From NCBI GenBank assembly GCA_002472275.1, contig DKRQ01000020.1, forward strand, positions 10,567 to 31,718: DNA of 21,152 bases. Reading direction: 5' to 3'. Of the stretch, positions 1 to 6,779 are shown piece after piece. Origin of the DNA: Caryophanales bacterium UBA7278. Its GTDB lineage: Bacteria; Bacillota_I; Bacilli_A; RFN20; CAG-826. Under the pieces are notes generated by a model. It saw nothing but the letters and a program-made list of their open reading frames with translations, made no database searches and had not been told where the DNA came from. Each line of letters starts with the position of its first letter. Position 1 is the first letter of the stretch. Position numbers and translations under genes: made by a program.

Positions 1-1020
1 ATGGACGTGAGGGAGGAGCAGCCATCGAAAGCGCGATATCCAATTGAGGTCACCGAGTTCGGGATGACCACCGAAGACAGGGAGGAACAATAAGAAAAGG
101 CGTTTTCCGCGATGGAGGTCACGGAGGAGGGGATGGATATGGACGTGAGGGAGGAGCAGCCTCCGAAAGCGTAATTGCCGATGGAGGTGACCGTGGAGGG
201 GATGGATATGGACGTGAGGGAGGAGCAGCCTACGAAAGCGTAATTGCCGATGGAGGCGACCGTGGAGGGGATGGATATGGACGTGAGGGAGGAGCAGCCA
301 TCGAAAGCGTAATCGCCAATGGAAGTGACGCCTTCGGAAATAATCACCGTCGCCAGCGATTTTCTTATGTTCTCGGGGAACAAAGACCCGCATCTCCTGT
401 CGGCAAAAGCCAAGGTGATGGTTGTCAATGACGGGCACCCTCCGAAGGCGGAAGCGACGGACCCGAGCGTGGAGGGGATGGATACCGAGGTAAGGGAGGA
501 ACAGCTGGCGAAGGCGCCTTCGCCGATGGAGGCCACGCCTTCGGGGATGTTGACGGAGGTAAGGGAGGAGCAGCCAAAGAAGGCGAAAGCGCCGATGGAG
601 GTCACAGAGGAGGGAATCACCACTGACGCGAGGGAGGAGCAGTTGCGAAATGCCTTTTCGCCGATGGAGGTGACCGTGGAGGGGATGCCTACCGAGGCAA
701 GGGAGGAGCATTCGGAGAAAGTTTGGCTGCCGATGGAGGCCACTCCTTTCGGGATAGATACCGAGGCAAGGGAGGAGCAGCCCGAGAAGGCATCAGCTCC
801 GATGGATGCGACGCCCTTAGGGATGGATACCGAAGTCAGGGAGGAACAGCCTCCGAAGGCGGAAGCGCCGATGGAGGTCACCGAGGAAGGGATGCCTACC
901 GAAGTCAGGGAGGAGCAGCCATCGAAAGCGTAATCGCCGATGGATGTGATGCCTTTGGAGATGGCTATCGAGGTTAGGGAGGAGCAATCTTGGAAGGCGC
1001 GATCAGAAACCTTCCTCGCG
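1..1020 (-). repeat. In-frame 69-bp tandem repeats encoding LRR_5 units
   Basis: The block GGGAGGAGCA or a close variant recurs at 11, 80, 149, 218, 287, 494, 563, 632, 701, 770, 839, 908 and 977. All spacings are 69 bp or a multiple, and the 207-bp gap from 287 to 494 holds two degenerate units in phase. Units at 149, 218 and 287 are almost identical in DNA, which points to recent duplication or slippage. Each unit encodes one 23-residue leucine-rich repeat. Confidence 0.9.
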
Positions 1021-1604
1021 CTAGAGGGGATGATCAAGCTGTGGCAGGCAGAATAAAGTGGCTTAGCTGAGTCGCTTTTTTCGCAGTAGGCCGTGCCGTA
1101 GAACTCGTTGAAGGTTGGCAGATAATCGATGCCGTCTTTCCGATAGAACGTGACCTTACAGTCATCGAAGGCATGCTCACCAACTTGGGTGAGCCCGCCG
1201 GCGATGCGCAAATCGTGGATGTCGGTGTTTGCAAAGGCATAGTCCCCGATAGAGGTTATATTCTTGCCCAGAAGCACGGTGGTCACGCCCTTGCGACTAT
1301 AGAAAGCGTAATCGGCTAATCCTATGATGGGCGCAGTGACCCCATCCTCTCCCGTGGCGCTGTCCGGGATCACGATGGAAGAAAGGGGGCCTTTGTAGTC
1401 GCCGACGAGGTATCCCTTCTTTTCGGTGACATAGAATAAGGAAAAATCCTCGAACTTTGCTTCCTCCGCCTTGGGGTCGACGATGCTTTCCTCTTCCGAA
1501 GAAAGGGATGTGGCGTCGGAGGCGTGTCCGAGAGAGCAGGAAAGCAATGAAAACGTCACCCCCACAAACATTGACGCAGTAAGAATCAAACCCTTCGCTT
1601 TCAT
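1..1604 (-). CDS. BspA-like leucine-rich-repeat surface lipoprotein (3' part beyond window edge)
   Basis: The frame is open from an ATG at 1604 to the left edge (534 codons), so the C-terminus is missing. Residues 1-23 form a lipoprotein signal peptide (basic start MKAKG, hydrophobic core, lipobox LLSC with Cys23), followed by a Ser/Glu-rich linker. Residues of about 60-190 hold diverged repeats, then about 15 regular 23-residue units of the type YAFxGCSSLTSIxIPxxVTSIG. This is the LRR_5/BspA repeat found in surface and secreted proteins of gut and oral bacteria, where some members act in adhesion; the ligand here is unknown. Two units (about 320-480) lack the FxxCxSL core. An AAAGG lies 8 nt before the ATG. 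It is probably anchored to the outer face of the membrane and transcribed alone. Confidence 0.9.
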   Translation of the reverse strand, partial: MKAKGLILTASMFVGVTFSLLSCSLGHASDATSLSSEEESIVDPKAEEAKFEDFSLFYVTEKKGYLVGDYKGPLSSIVIPDSATGEDGVTAPIIGLADYAFYSRKGVTTVLLGKNITSIGDYAFANTDIHDLRIAGGLTQVGEHAFDDCKVTFYRKDGIDYLPTFNEFYGTAYCEKSDSAKPLYSACHSLIIPSSARKVSDRAFQDCSSLTSIAISKGITSIGDYAFDGCSSLTSVGIPSSVTSIGASAFGGCSSLTSVSIPKGVASIGADAFSGCSSLASVSIPKGVASIGSQTFSECSSLASVGIPSTVTSIGEKAFRNCSSLASVVIPSSVTSIGAFAFFGCSSLTSVNIPEGVASIGEGAFASCSSLTSVSIPSTLGSVASAFGGCPSLTTITLAFADRRCGSLFPENIRKSLATVIISEGVTSIGDYAFDGCSSLTSISIPSTVASIGNYAFVGCSSLTSISIPSTVTSIGNYAFGGCSSLTSISIPSSVTSIAENAFSYCSSLSSVVIPNSVTSIGYRAFDGCSSLTS

Positions 1605-1643
1605 GCCCGACCTTTGAACGTTCCTTTCTCTCCTATAAGCATA

Positions 1644-1658
1644 TTCGCTTAAGGCGAA
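1644..1658. promoter_or_regulatory. Small palindrome upstream of the LRR lipoprotein gene
   Basis: TTCGC and GCGAA arms flank a 5-nt A/T-rich centre, about 40 nt upstream of the LRR lipoprotein start. On the minus strand, TTGCCT lies just before it and TATGCT just after it, but their spacing (15 nt) is short for a sigma-70 promoter. It could be an operator overlapping the promoter, or chance. Confidence 0.25.
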
Positions 1659-1732
1659 AGGCAAAAGCGTTGCCGAGAAGATCACCTCCATGACCCCTGC
1701 CCCATAAGCCCAAATAAGGCTAAGATAAGCCT

Positions 1733-1855
1733 ATGGACGAAAAGCCAATTAGGAAACGCAAAGCCAAGAAGTTACCTTGGGTGAAGCAAGTCCCGGGGAA
1801 ACCCACGGTCAAAGTACATAAGCCAAACGAAAAGAAAGAAGAGGGCCAGGATTGA
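1733..1855 (+). CDS. Possible 40-residue basic small protein
   Basis: ATG to TGA encodes a lysine-rich peptide starting MDEKPIRKRKAKK and ending EKKEEGQD: a basic N-terminal half, a central LPWVKQVPGKP stretch and a mixed-charge tail, with no hydrophobic segment. I do not recognise a family. It fills the gap between the divergent LRR gene and the end of the ABC operon, and its stop codon lies inside a terminator hairpin, as is common for small bacterial genes. Against it, no good Shine-Dalgarno site precedes the ATG. It could be a nucleic-acid-binding small protein or a chance frame. Confidence 0.4.
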   Translation: MDEKPIRKRKAKKLPWVKQVPGKPTVKVHKPNEKKEEGQD

Positions 1856-1867
1856 TTCCTGACCCTT
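1842..1867. terminator. Bidirectional intrinsic terminator
   Basis: The arms GGGCCAGGA and TCCTGACCC (one mismatch) flank a short TTGAT loop. A T-run follows on the plus strand, and a pyrimidine-rich tract follows on the minus strand. It lies just past the stop of the ABC exporter gene at 1872 and overlaps the stop of the possible small gene at 1733-1855, so it can serve both. Confidence 0.6.
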
Positions 1868-1871
1868 TTGC

Positions 1872-3659
1872 TTAAGCGTTCACGAACTGCGAGTTATATA
1901 GCTCCGCGTAGAAGCCGTTCTTGGCGAGTAGTTCCTCGTGGGTACCGGTCTCTACGATATCGCCGTGATTCAGGACGAAGATGATGTCCGCGTTCCTAAT
2001 GGTCGATAGCCTATGGGCGATCACAAACGATGTCCTATCTTTAGTGAGTTCGTCCATCGCCTTCTGGATGATGGCCTCCGTGCGGGTGTCCACGCTCGAA
2101 GTGGCCTCGTCTAGGATAAGAAGTGGCGAATCCTTGACCATGGCCCTAGCGATCGTTAATTGCTGCTTTTGCCCTTCGGAAAGGTTCATCGCCTCGTCTA
2201 TGACCGTGTCATAGCCATCGGGTAAGGTCTTGATGAAATGGGATAGCCCCACCGCGGATATCGCTTGGTCTAGTTGTTCCTTGGTGACCCCTTCCTTGTT
2301 GTAAACAAGGTTCTCTTTGATGGTCCCATTGAATAGCCAGGTATCCTGAAGGATCATGTCGAATAGATCATGGACCCCCGCCCTTTTGACGTCCTTGATG
2401 GAAACACCATCGACTTTGATGTCCCCACTGCCCATCTCGTAGAAGCGCATGAGCAAATTCACGAGGGTGGTCTTGCCAGCTCCTGTAGGACCGACGATCG
2501 CTACCTTCTGCCCCGCTTTCACCGACGCGGAAAAGCCATGGATGATTTCCTTGCCCTCCTCGTAGCCAAACCTAACATCCTCAAAGGAGACGTCGCCTTT
2601 AACGATATCGAAGCCATTCTTCTTATGGCTTTCATCGGACAAGGAAGGCTGCTCCAATAATCCGAACACCCTCTTGGAGGCCGCGGAGGCCTGCTGGAAG
2701 GAAGTCATCGATTGGGCGAAGGTGGACAAAGGCTGGCTAAATAGCCTCGCGTAGATGAGGAACGAGGTGATCGTGCCTAAGGTAACCCATTCGCTGCCAT
2801 CCAAGATGAAGTAAACGCCGACGATGAAGATCGCCACGTTGGTGAGGTTGGAGACGAACCCCATGATCGCGTACATCATCCTGGAGAAGGATTGCGACTT
2901 CCAGTTGTCGACGAATAGCCTCGCGTTGGTCTTATCGAAGATCTCATCCTCATAGGACTTGCCCCCGTAGATGCGGACCATCTTGTGGCTAGAGAACACC
3001 TCTTCGATTTGGCCGTTCATCTCGGCGAGGTCGCGTTGCTTCCTGTTGAAGTATTTTTGTGACACCTTGAGGATGATGCCCATGCCGATGAACCCTAGTA
3101 AGGCGATGCCGACGGTGATGAAGGCAAGGATCCAGTTGACGAGGAACATCTTGATGAGGATGCCTAGGAAGAGGACCGCGGAGGAAAGGATATTGGCGAT
3201 CGAGCTAGACAAGGTCTCGGCGATCGTGTCGACGTCATTGGTGACGACCGAAAGCAAATTGCCTTTGGTGGTCGAATCGAAATAGGAAAGGGGGATGTTA
3301 TTGATCTTATCCAAGATCTCATGACGTAGCTTCCTAGCCACCCTTTGGGTGATGGTCGCCGTGATGAATTGCTGGGCATAGGAGAGCAATGCCCCTACCG
3401 CATAAATCGAGATTAGAAGAGTCCCGATCCTAGCGACCTCTTTTAAGTCGATGCCAGTGAAGATGCCCTTTTGGATTAAAGTGACCAGTTCATTGATTTG
3501 GTCAGGCATCACGATGGTCGCGACGGCGCCTAAAGCGGCGAAGACGAGGGCAAAGAAAAGCGCGGGCCAATATCCCTTCATGTAGGCCAAAACCTTGCCT
3601 AAGGCCTTGAAGTCCGCTTTTTCTTTGGGCATCACGGCGCCTCTACCGTGCGGGGGCAT
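1872..3659 (-). CDS. ABC exporter half-transporter, subunit with canonical catalytic residues
   Basis: 595 residues, the normal length for a fused membrane-plus-ATPase half-exporter. Residues of about 30-330 hold six membrane segments (ABC type-I exporter fold). The nucleotide-binding domain has Walker A GPTGAGKT (390-397), Q-loop Gln438, signature LSEGQ (493-497), Walker B LLILDE with catalytic Glu518, and switch His549. The signature deviates from LSGGQ at its third residue. The start is favoured by AGGAGG just upstream; its ATG shares one base with the stop of the preceding ABC gene (TAATG), so translation is coupled. With that partner it should form a heterodimeric multidrug, lipid or peptide exporter in the cytoplasmic membrane. 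The substrate cannot be read from sequence. Confidence 0.93.
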   Translation of the reverse strand: MPPHGRGAVMPKEKADFKALGKVLAYMKGYWPALFFALVFAALGAVATIVMPDQINELVTLIQKGIFTGIDLKEVARIGTLLISIYAVGALLSYAQQFITATITQRVARKLRHEILDKINNIPLSYFDSTTKGNLLSVVTNDVDTIAETLSSSIANILSSAVLFLGILIKMFLVNWILAFITVGIALLGFIGMGIILKVSQKYFNRKQRDLAEMNGQIEEVFSSHKMVRIYGGKSYEDEIFDKTNARLFVDNWKSQSFSRMMYAIMGFVSNLTNVAIFIVGVYFILDGSEWVTLGTITSFLIYARLFSQPLSTFAQSMTSFQQASAASKRVFGLLEQPSLSDESHKKNGFDIVKGDVSFEDVRFGYEEGKEIIHGFSASVKAGQKVAIVGPTGAGKTTLVNLLMRFYEMGSGDIKVDGVSIKDVKRAGVHDLFDMILQDTWLFNGTIKENLVYNKEGVTKEQLDQAISAVGLSHFIKTLPDGYDTVIDEAMNLSEGQKQQLTIARAMVKDSPLLILDEATSSVDTRTEAIIQKAMDELTKDRTSFVIAHRLSTIRNADIIFVLNHGDIVETGTHEELLAKNGFYAELYNSQFVNA

Positions 3660-5404
3660 TAGAGTTCCTCCTCCTTTAGCTGAGACAAGGCGATTTCCTT
3701 ATAGACGGGGCAATTCTTGAGCAGTTCCTCGTGCTTCCCTAGTCCGACGGCTTCCCCGTCTTCTAAGACCAAAATCTTATCCGCGTTTTTGATCGTGCCG
3801 ATACGCTGGGCGACGATGATGACCGTGCGGTCGCTTAACTCCTGGCGGATGCCCTTCCTTACGAGCATGTCGGTCTTATAGTCTAGCGCCGAGAAGGTGT
3901 CATCAAAGATGACGACCTCGGAATCCTTAAATAAGGACCTAGCGATCGAAAGCCTTTGCTTTTGGCCACCCGAGAAATTGGTGCCACCTTGGGCGACATT
4001 AGAATGGATGCCTTCCTCTAATTCGTAGACGAAGCCCGCCTGCGCCAAATCGATCGCTTTCTTCAAACGGGGGTCGTCGTCTTCGATCTGCCCCGCCCCA
4101 TAGGCGACGTTATGCTTGACGTCCCCTTTGAACAAAGTGGCTTTTTGGGGAGCCAAGGCGATGCGCTTTTGGATTTCCGCTTGGGGATAATCGCGGATAT
4201 CCACTCCATCGAGTTTGACGGAGCCTTGGCTCACGTCGTAGAAACGGGGGATCAAATTGATGAGGCTCGTCTTGCCTGAGCCGGTGGCCCCGATGATCGC
4301 GAAGGTCTCGCCTTTTTCGATTTTAAAGGAAATATCCTTTAGGCAAGGGGACGCACCACCGTGATATGCAAAGCTAACGTGGTCGAATTCGATTTCGCCT
4401 TTGCCTTCCCCAGGGGTGAAGGATTCGGGGAACTTGATGCTAGCTTCGGTGTTAAGCACCTCGTTGATACGCTTGACGGAGACGAAGGTACGGGGCACTA
4501 AGACGAACACCGCGACAAGCATCATGAAGGACATGACTAGCTGCAAGGCGATTTGGGTGAAGGCCAGCATCTCGCCTAGTAGCACCGGCCTTTGCGAAAT
4601 CGGGGCGTCGTTAATGAGCACCGCGCCGATCCAATAGATGGCTAGGGTTAGGCCATTCATCGCGACCGTGATGAAGGGGAATAGGAAGCCCATGACCCTA
4701 GAAGTGAATAGGTTGTTCTTCGTGACGGCCTCGTTGACCTTCTCGAATTTATTGCTTTGATACCCTTCCGCGTTGAAGGCACGGACGACGCGCACACCGG
4801 AGATGGATTCGCGGGTGACCGCGTTAAGGTCATCGGTGAGCTTTTGGATTTTGCGGAAGCGCGGGAAAGCAATCGCGACGATGAGGGCGATGACCACGAC
4901 CATCGATACGACGGTGACCGCGACGGCGGTCGTCCATTCGACTGAGGTCGAAGAGATCTTGGTGATGGCCCAAATGGCCATAACGGGCGCCTTTAGGACG
5001 AGCTGCGTGCCCATCGAGACGAGCATCTGGACCCTCACGACGTCATTGGTGGTCCTGGTGATGAGGGAGGCCGTCTGGAAATGGTCGATTTCTACGTCGG
5101 AGAAAGAGAGGATTCGATTGAATAGGCTCTTCCTTAGGTTCTTGGCGACGTTAGCGGCCACGATCGAGGAAAGGAAGCCCGAGGCGACCGCGGAGGCGCT
5201 CGAACCAAAGGCGATGAGGACCATCATGCCCCCGTTACTCCAAACCTCGTTCACGTCGATCGAAGAGGAGGAGGCCGCGGTGGTCAGTTTGGCCGTGTAA
5301 TCGGGCATCGTCAAATCAAGCCACACCTCGAAGACGATGAGGCCGAGGATCAGGGCCACCATGAGGTAGTCCCGTAGCTTGAAGTAAGTGAAGAATTTCG
5401 ACAT
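3659..5404 (-). CDS. ABC exporter half-transporter, subunit with degenerate ATP site
   Basis: 581 residues: membrane domain at about 10-310, then an ATPase domain with Walker A GATGSGKT (372-379), Gln420, signature FSGGQ (477-481) and Walker B VVIFDD. The residue after Walker B is Asp502 instead of catalytic Glu, and the switch histidine is Gln533 (AQRIGT). Both are hallmarks of the degenerate-site subunit of heterodimeric exporters such as LmrCD, BmrCD and TM287/288. Its downstream partner supplies an altered LSEGQ signature, so one composite ATP site should be weak and the other (partner Walker motifs plus this FSGGQ) catalytic. First gene of a two-gene operon, transcribed away from a TetR-like regulator that probably controls it. 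Confidence 0.93.
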   Translation of the reverse strand: MSKFFTYFKLRDYLMVALILGLIVFEVWLDLTMPDYTAKLTTAASSSSIDVNEVWSNGGMMVLIAFGSSASAVASGFLSSIVAANVAKNLRKSLFNRILSFSDVEIDHFQTASLITRTTNDVVRVQMLVSMGTQLVLKAPVMAIWAITKISSTSVEWTTAVAVTVVSMVVVIALIVAIAFPRFRKIQKLTDDLNAVTRESISGVRVVRAFNAEGYQSNKFEKVNEAVTKNNLFTSRVMGFLFPFITVAMNGLTLAIYWIGAVLINDAPISQRPVLLGEMLAFTQIALQLVMSFMMLVAVFVLVPRTFVSVKRINEVLNTEASIKFPESFTPGEGKGEIEFDHVSFAYHGGASPCLKDISFKIEKGETFAIIGATGSGKTSLINLIPRFYDVSQGSVKLDGVDIRDYPQAEIQKRIALAPQKATLFKGDVKHNVAYGAGQIEDDDPRLKKAIDLAQAGFVYELEEGIHSNVAQGGTNFSGGQKQRLSIARSLFKDSEVVIFDDTFSALDYKTDMLVRKGIRQELSDRTVIIVAQRIGTIKNADKILVLEDGEAVGLGKHEELLKNCPVYKEIALSQLKEEEL

Positions 5405-5466
5405 CCTGGATTCGTTCTTTTCCCCAAACGAGACAAAGCGTATCCTTTTTTGGGGAAGTCCCGCGA

Positions 5467-5483
5467 CCGATATGCTCTATCGG
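5467..5483. promoter_or_regulatory. Palindromic operator between ABC operon and TetR-like gene
   Basis: A perfect inverted repeat, CCGATA-TGCTC-TATCGG, sits in the 114-bp divergent intergenic region, 63 nt before the ABC start and 36 nt before the regulator ATG. A 17-bp dyad is the usual size of a TetR-family operator. An AT-rich TATATAAAT just to its right could be the -10 region of the regulator. Binding by the adjacent regulator is inferred. Confidence 0.6.
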
Positions 5484-5518
5484 CGCGACAGTATATAAAT
5501 ATAAAGGTTAATAACGAG

Positions 5519-6031
5519 ATGAAAAGAAACTCTTCCAAATTAGCCCTCATCAACGCTTTCGTCGCGCTTCTTACCAGGAAGCCCTACCTCGATATTTCCG
5601 TCAGCGACCTCGTAAGAGAAGCGGGCATCGCCAGGGCCTCCTTCTACCGCAACTACAATAGCCTCGACGAAGTCCTTCTGGACGCGATCGACCGCTTCTT
5701 CAACGCCCTCTTCAACAAATGGATCCCCTTCCTTAACCAAGCGGATGAGAATCTCGTCAAGGAACGCCTCGCCCTCTTCTTCGACCACTTCAAAGACCCC
5801 GAGAGCCCCTATGGCAAGATCTTGCCCGAAAACCGCGCCATCATCTCGGTGAGGCTAGGGCAGCTCATCATCACCCGTAAGGAATTCCAATCCGCGAACG
5901 TCGAAGACCATTACGACATCTATGTCATGGTCTACACGATCGTCGCCGCGTGCAGCTGCTGGATGAACAAGGGCTTCAAGGAACCGAGCTCCTTCGTGGC
6001 CTCCTATGTCTATGACAAGCTTCATCGATAA
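5519..6031 (+). CDS. TetR/AcrR-family transcriptional regulator
   Basis: 170 residues from the preferred ATG at 5519. A start at 5450 would add 23 residues reading through the palindromic operator and AT-rich promoter region, and is unlikely. The N-terminal helix-turn-helix covers about residues 8-50, with the typical run ISVSDLVREAGIARASFYRN followed by Y(N)SLDEVL. The C-terminal ligand-binding part is helical, diverged and contains a Cys-Ser-Cys-Trp patch. It is divergent from the ABC exporter operon with a dyad between them, the classic layout of a local repressor that releases the exporter on ligand binding. An unrecognised gene overlaps its 3' end by 26 nt. Family confident; target inferred. 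Confidence 0.9.
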   Translation: MKRNSSKLALINAFVALLTRKPYLDISVSDLVREAGIARASFYRNYNSLDEVLLDAIDRFFNALFNKWIPFLNQADENLVKERLALFFDHFKDPESPYGKILPENRAIISVRLGQLIITRKEFQSANVEDHYDIYVMVYTIVAACSCWMNKGFKEPSSFVASYVYDKLHR

Positions 6032-6629
6032 TTTCCCCACTTTATGCAAATGCCTCGTTTCCATGTATGGAAGGGTTGGCATCAAGACCTCTTTGACGTT
6101 ACTAGAACATATCGGTTTCAAGGTGGACCCCACCGAGTGGGCCGACTATTTCAAATCTAACCTTGGCAAGGACCTAGGCGGCTTTACCATCCTCGAGGAG
6201 AACGGGGTCCTATTCCTAAATGACCCCACTTTATCTAGCGAAGCCCTGGAGGATATGAAAAGGGATGGCTATTACTACCTTCCCGACAAGGCGACCTTCC
6301 TTAGTTACCTAGACCCCTACTTCCGCGAGAACGAACGCGGCTTCGCCAATATCCTCTCCTTCCTTAAGCCCTACTTCAAAGGGGTCGAGGGGAATTACGA
6401 AGAAGAGGTGCTCCGCTTCGTCAAGGACAGTTTCCGTAACCTCGATACGGCTTGCTCCGCGGACGAGATCATCTATGGCAGGAAGTTCGGCAATAAGCCC
6501 ATCAAAGGCAACAAGATGGACGAGTTCCTCCTCCTTTATTACGCGGTGTTTAACGACACCAAAGGCCCTGCTAGGCGCGGCTTCTCCCCGATGGAAGTCG
6601 GTTTCCTATTGATGAAGGAGCCTAAATAA
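6006..6629 (+). CDS. Unrecognised 207-residue cytosolic protein, cotranscribed with the TetR-like regulator
   Basis: The frame starts inside the regulator gene (26-nt overlap; a second ATG at 6012 is equally possible), so it is probably translated by coupling. The product is mostly helical and charged, without signal peptide, membrane segment or a metal-binding or nucleotide motif that I can see. Notable stretches are KVDPTEWADYFKSNL near residue 40, a Tyr/Phe-rich middle (YYYLPDKATFLSYLDPYF) and FGNKPIKGNKMDEFLLLYYA near the end. I do not recognise a family. Placement suggests a role linked to the regulator or exporter, but this is inference only. Confidence 0.75.
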   Translation: MSMTSFIDNFPTLCKCLVSMYGRVGIKTSLTLLEHIGFKVDPTEWADYFKSNLGKDLGGFTILEENGVLFLNDPTLSSEALEDMKRDGYYYLPDKATFLSYLDPYFRENERGFANILSFLKPYFKGVEGNYEEEVLRFVKDSFRNLDTACSADEIIYGRKFGNKPIKGNKMDEFLLLYYAVFNDTKGPARRGFSPMEVGFLLMKEPK

Positions 6630-6709
6630 GGGTCGAAATCCTTTCTTTCCAAAACCCCCGCAAAACCCGCATATTTTCCTAAAAGCGGCCATTTCACGGC
6701 CTAAATCAC

Positions 6710-6738
6710 TTGCCTAGTCATCTTTTCGCCCGCACAAT
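6710..6738 (+). promoter_or_regulatory. Sigma-70-type promoter of the exported repeat-protein gene
   Basis: TTGCCT (6710-6715) and CACAAT (6733-6738), each 4 of 6 to consensus, are separated by exactly 17 nt. They lie about 40 nt before an AGGAGG and the ATG at 6780. No other gene is between them, so this is the likely promoter. Confidence 0.5.
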
Positions 6739-6779
6739 AAACGCGTATCCAGCCGCCCTCGCGGCAAGGAGGTAAAACA

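Noticed and set aside
319..933. Rightward open frame with Glu/Ala-rich repeats over the LRR region
   Set aside because: It is the antisense shadow of the 69-bp repeats; the minus frame gives clear LRR_5 units and a lipoprotein signal.
1..1020. Tandem repeats considered as a CRISPR array
   Set aside because: There are no unique spacers; the 69-bp units are contiguous, in frame and encode LRR units.
6685..6700. GGCC...GGCC dyad considered as a terminator after the 207-aa gene
   Set aside because: Only 4 bp of stem and no U-run follows.
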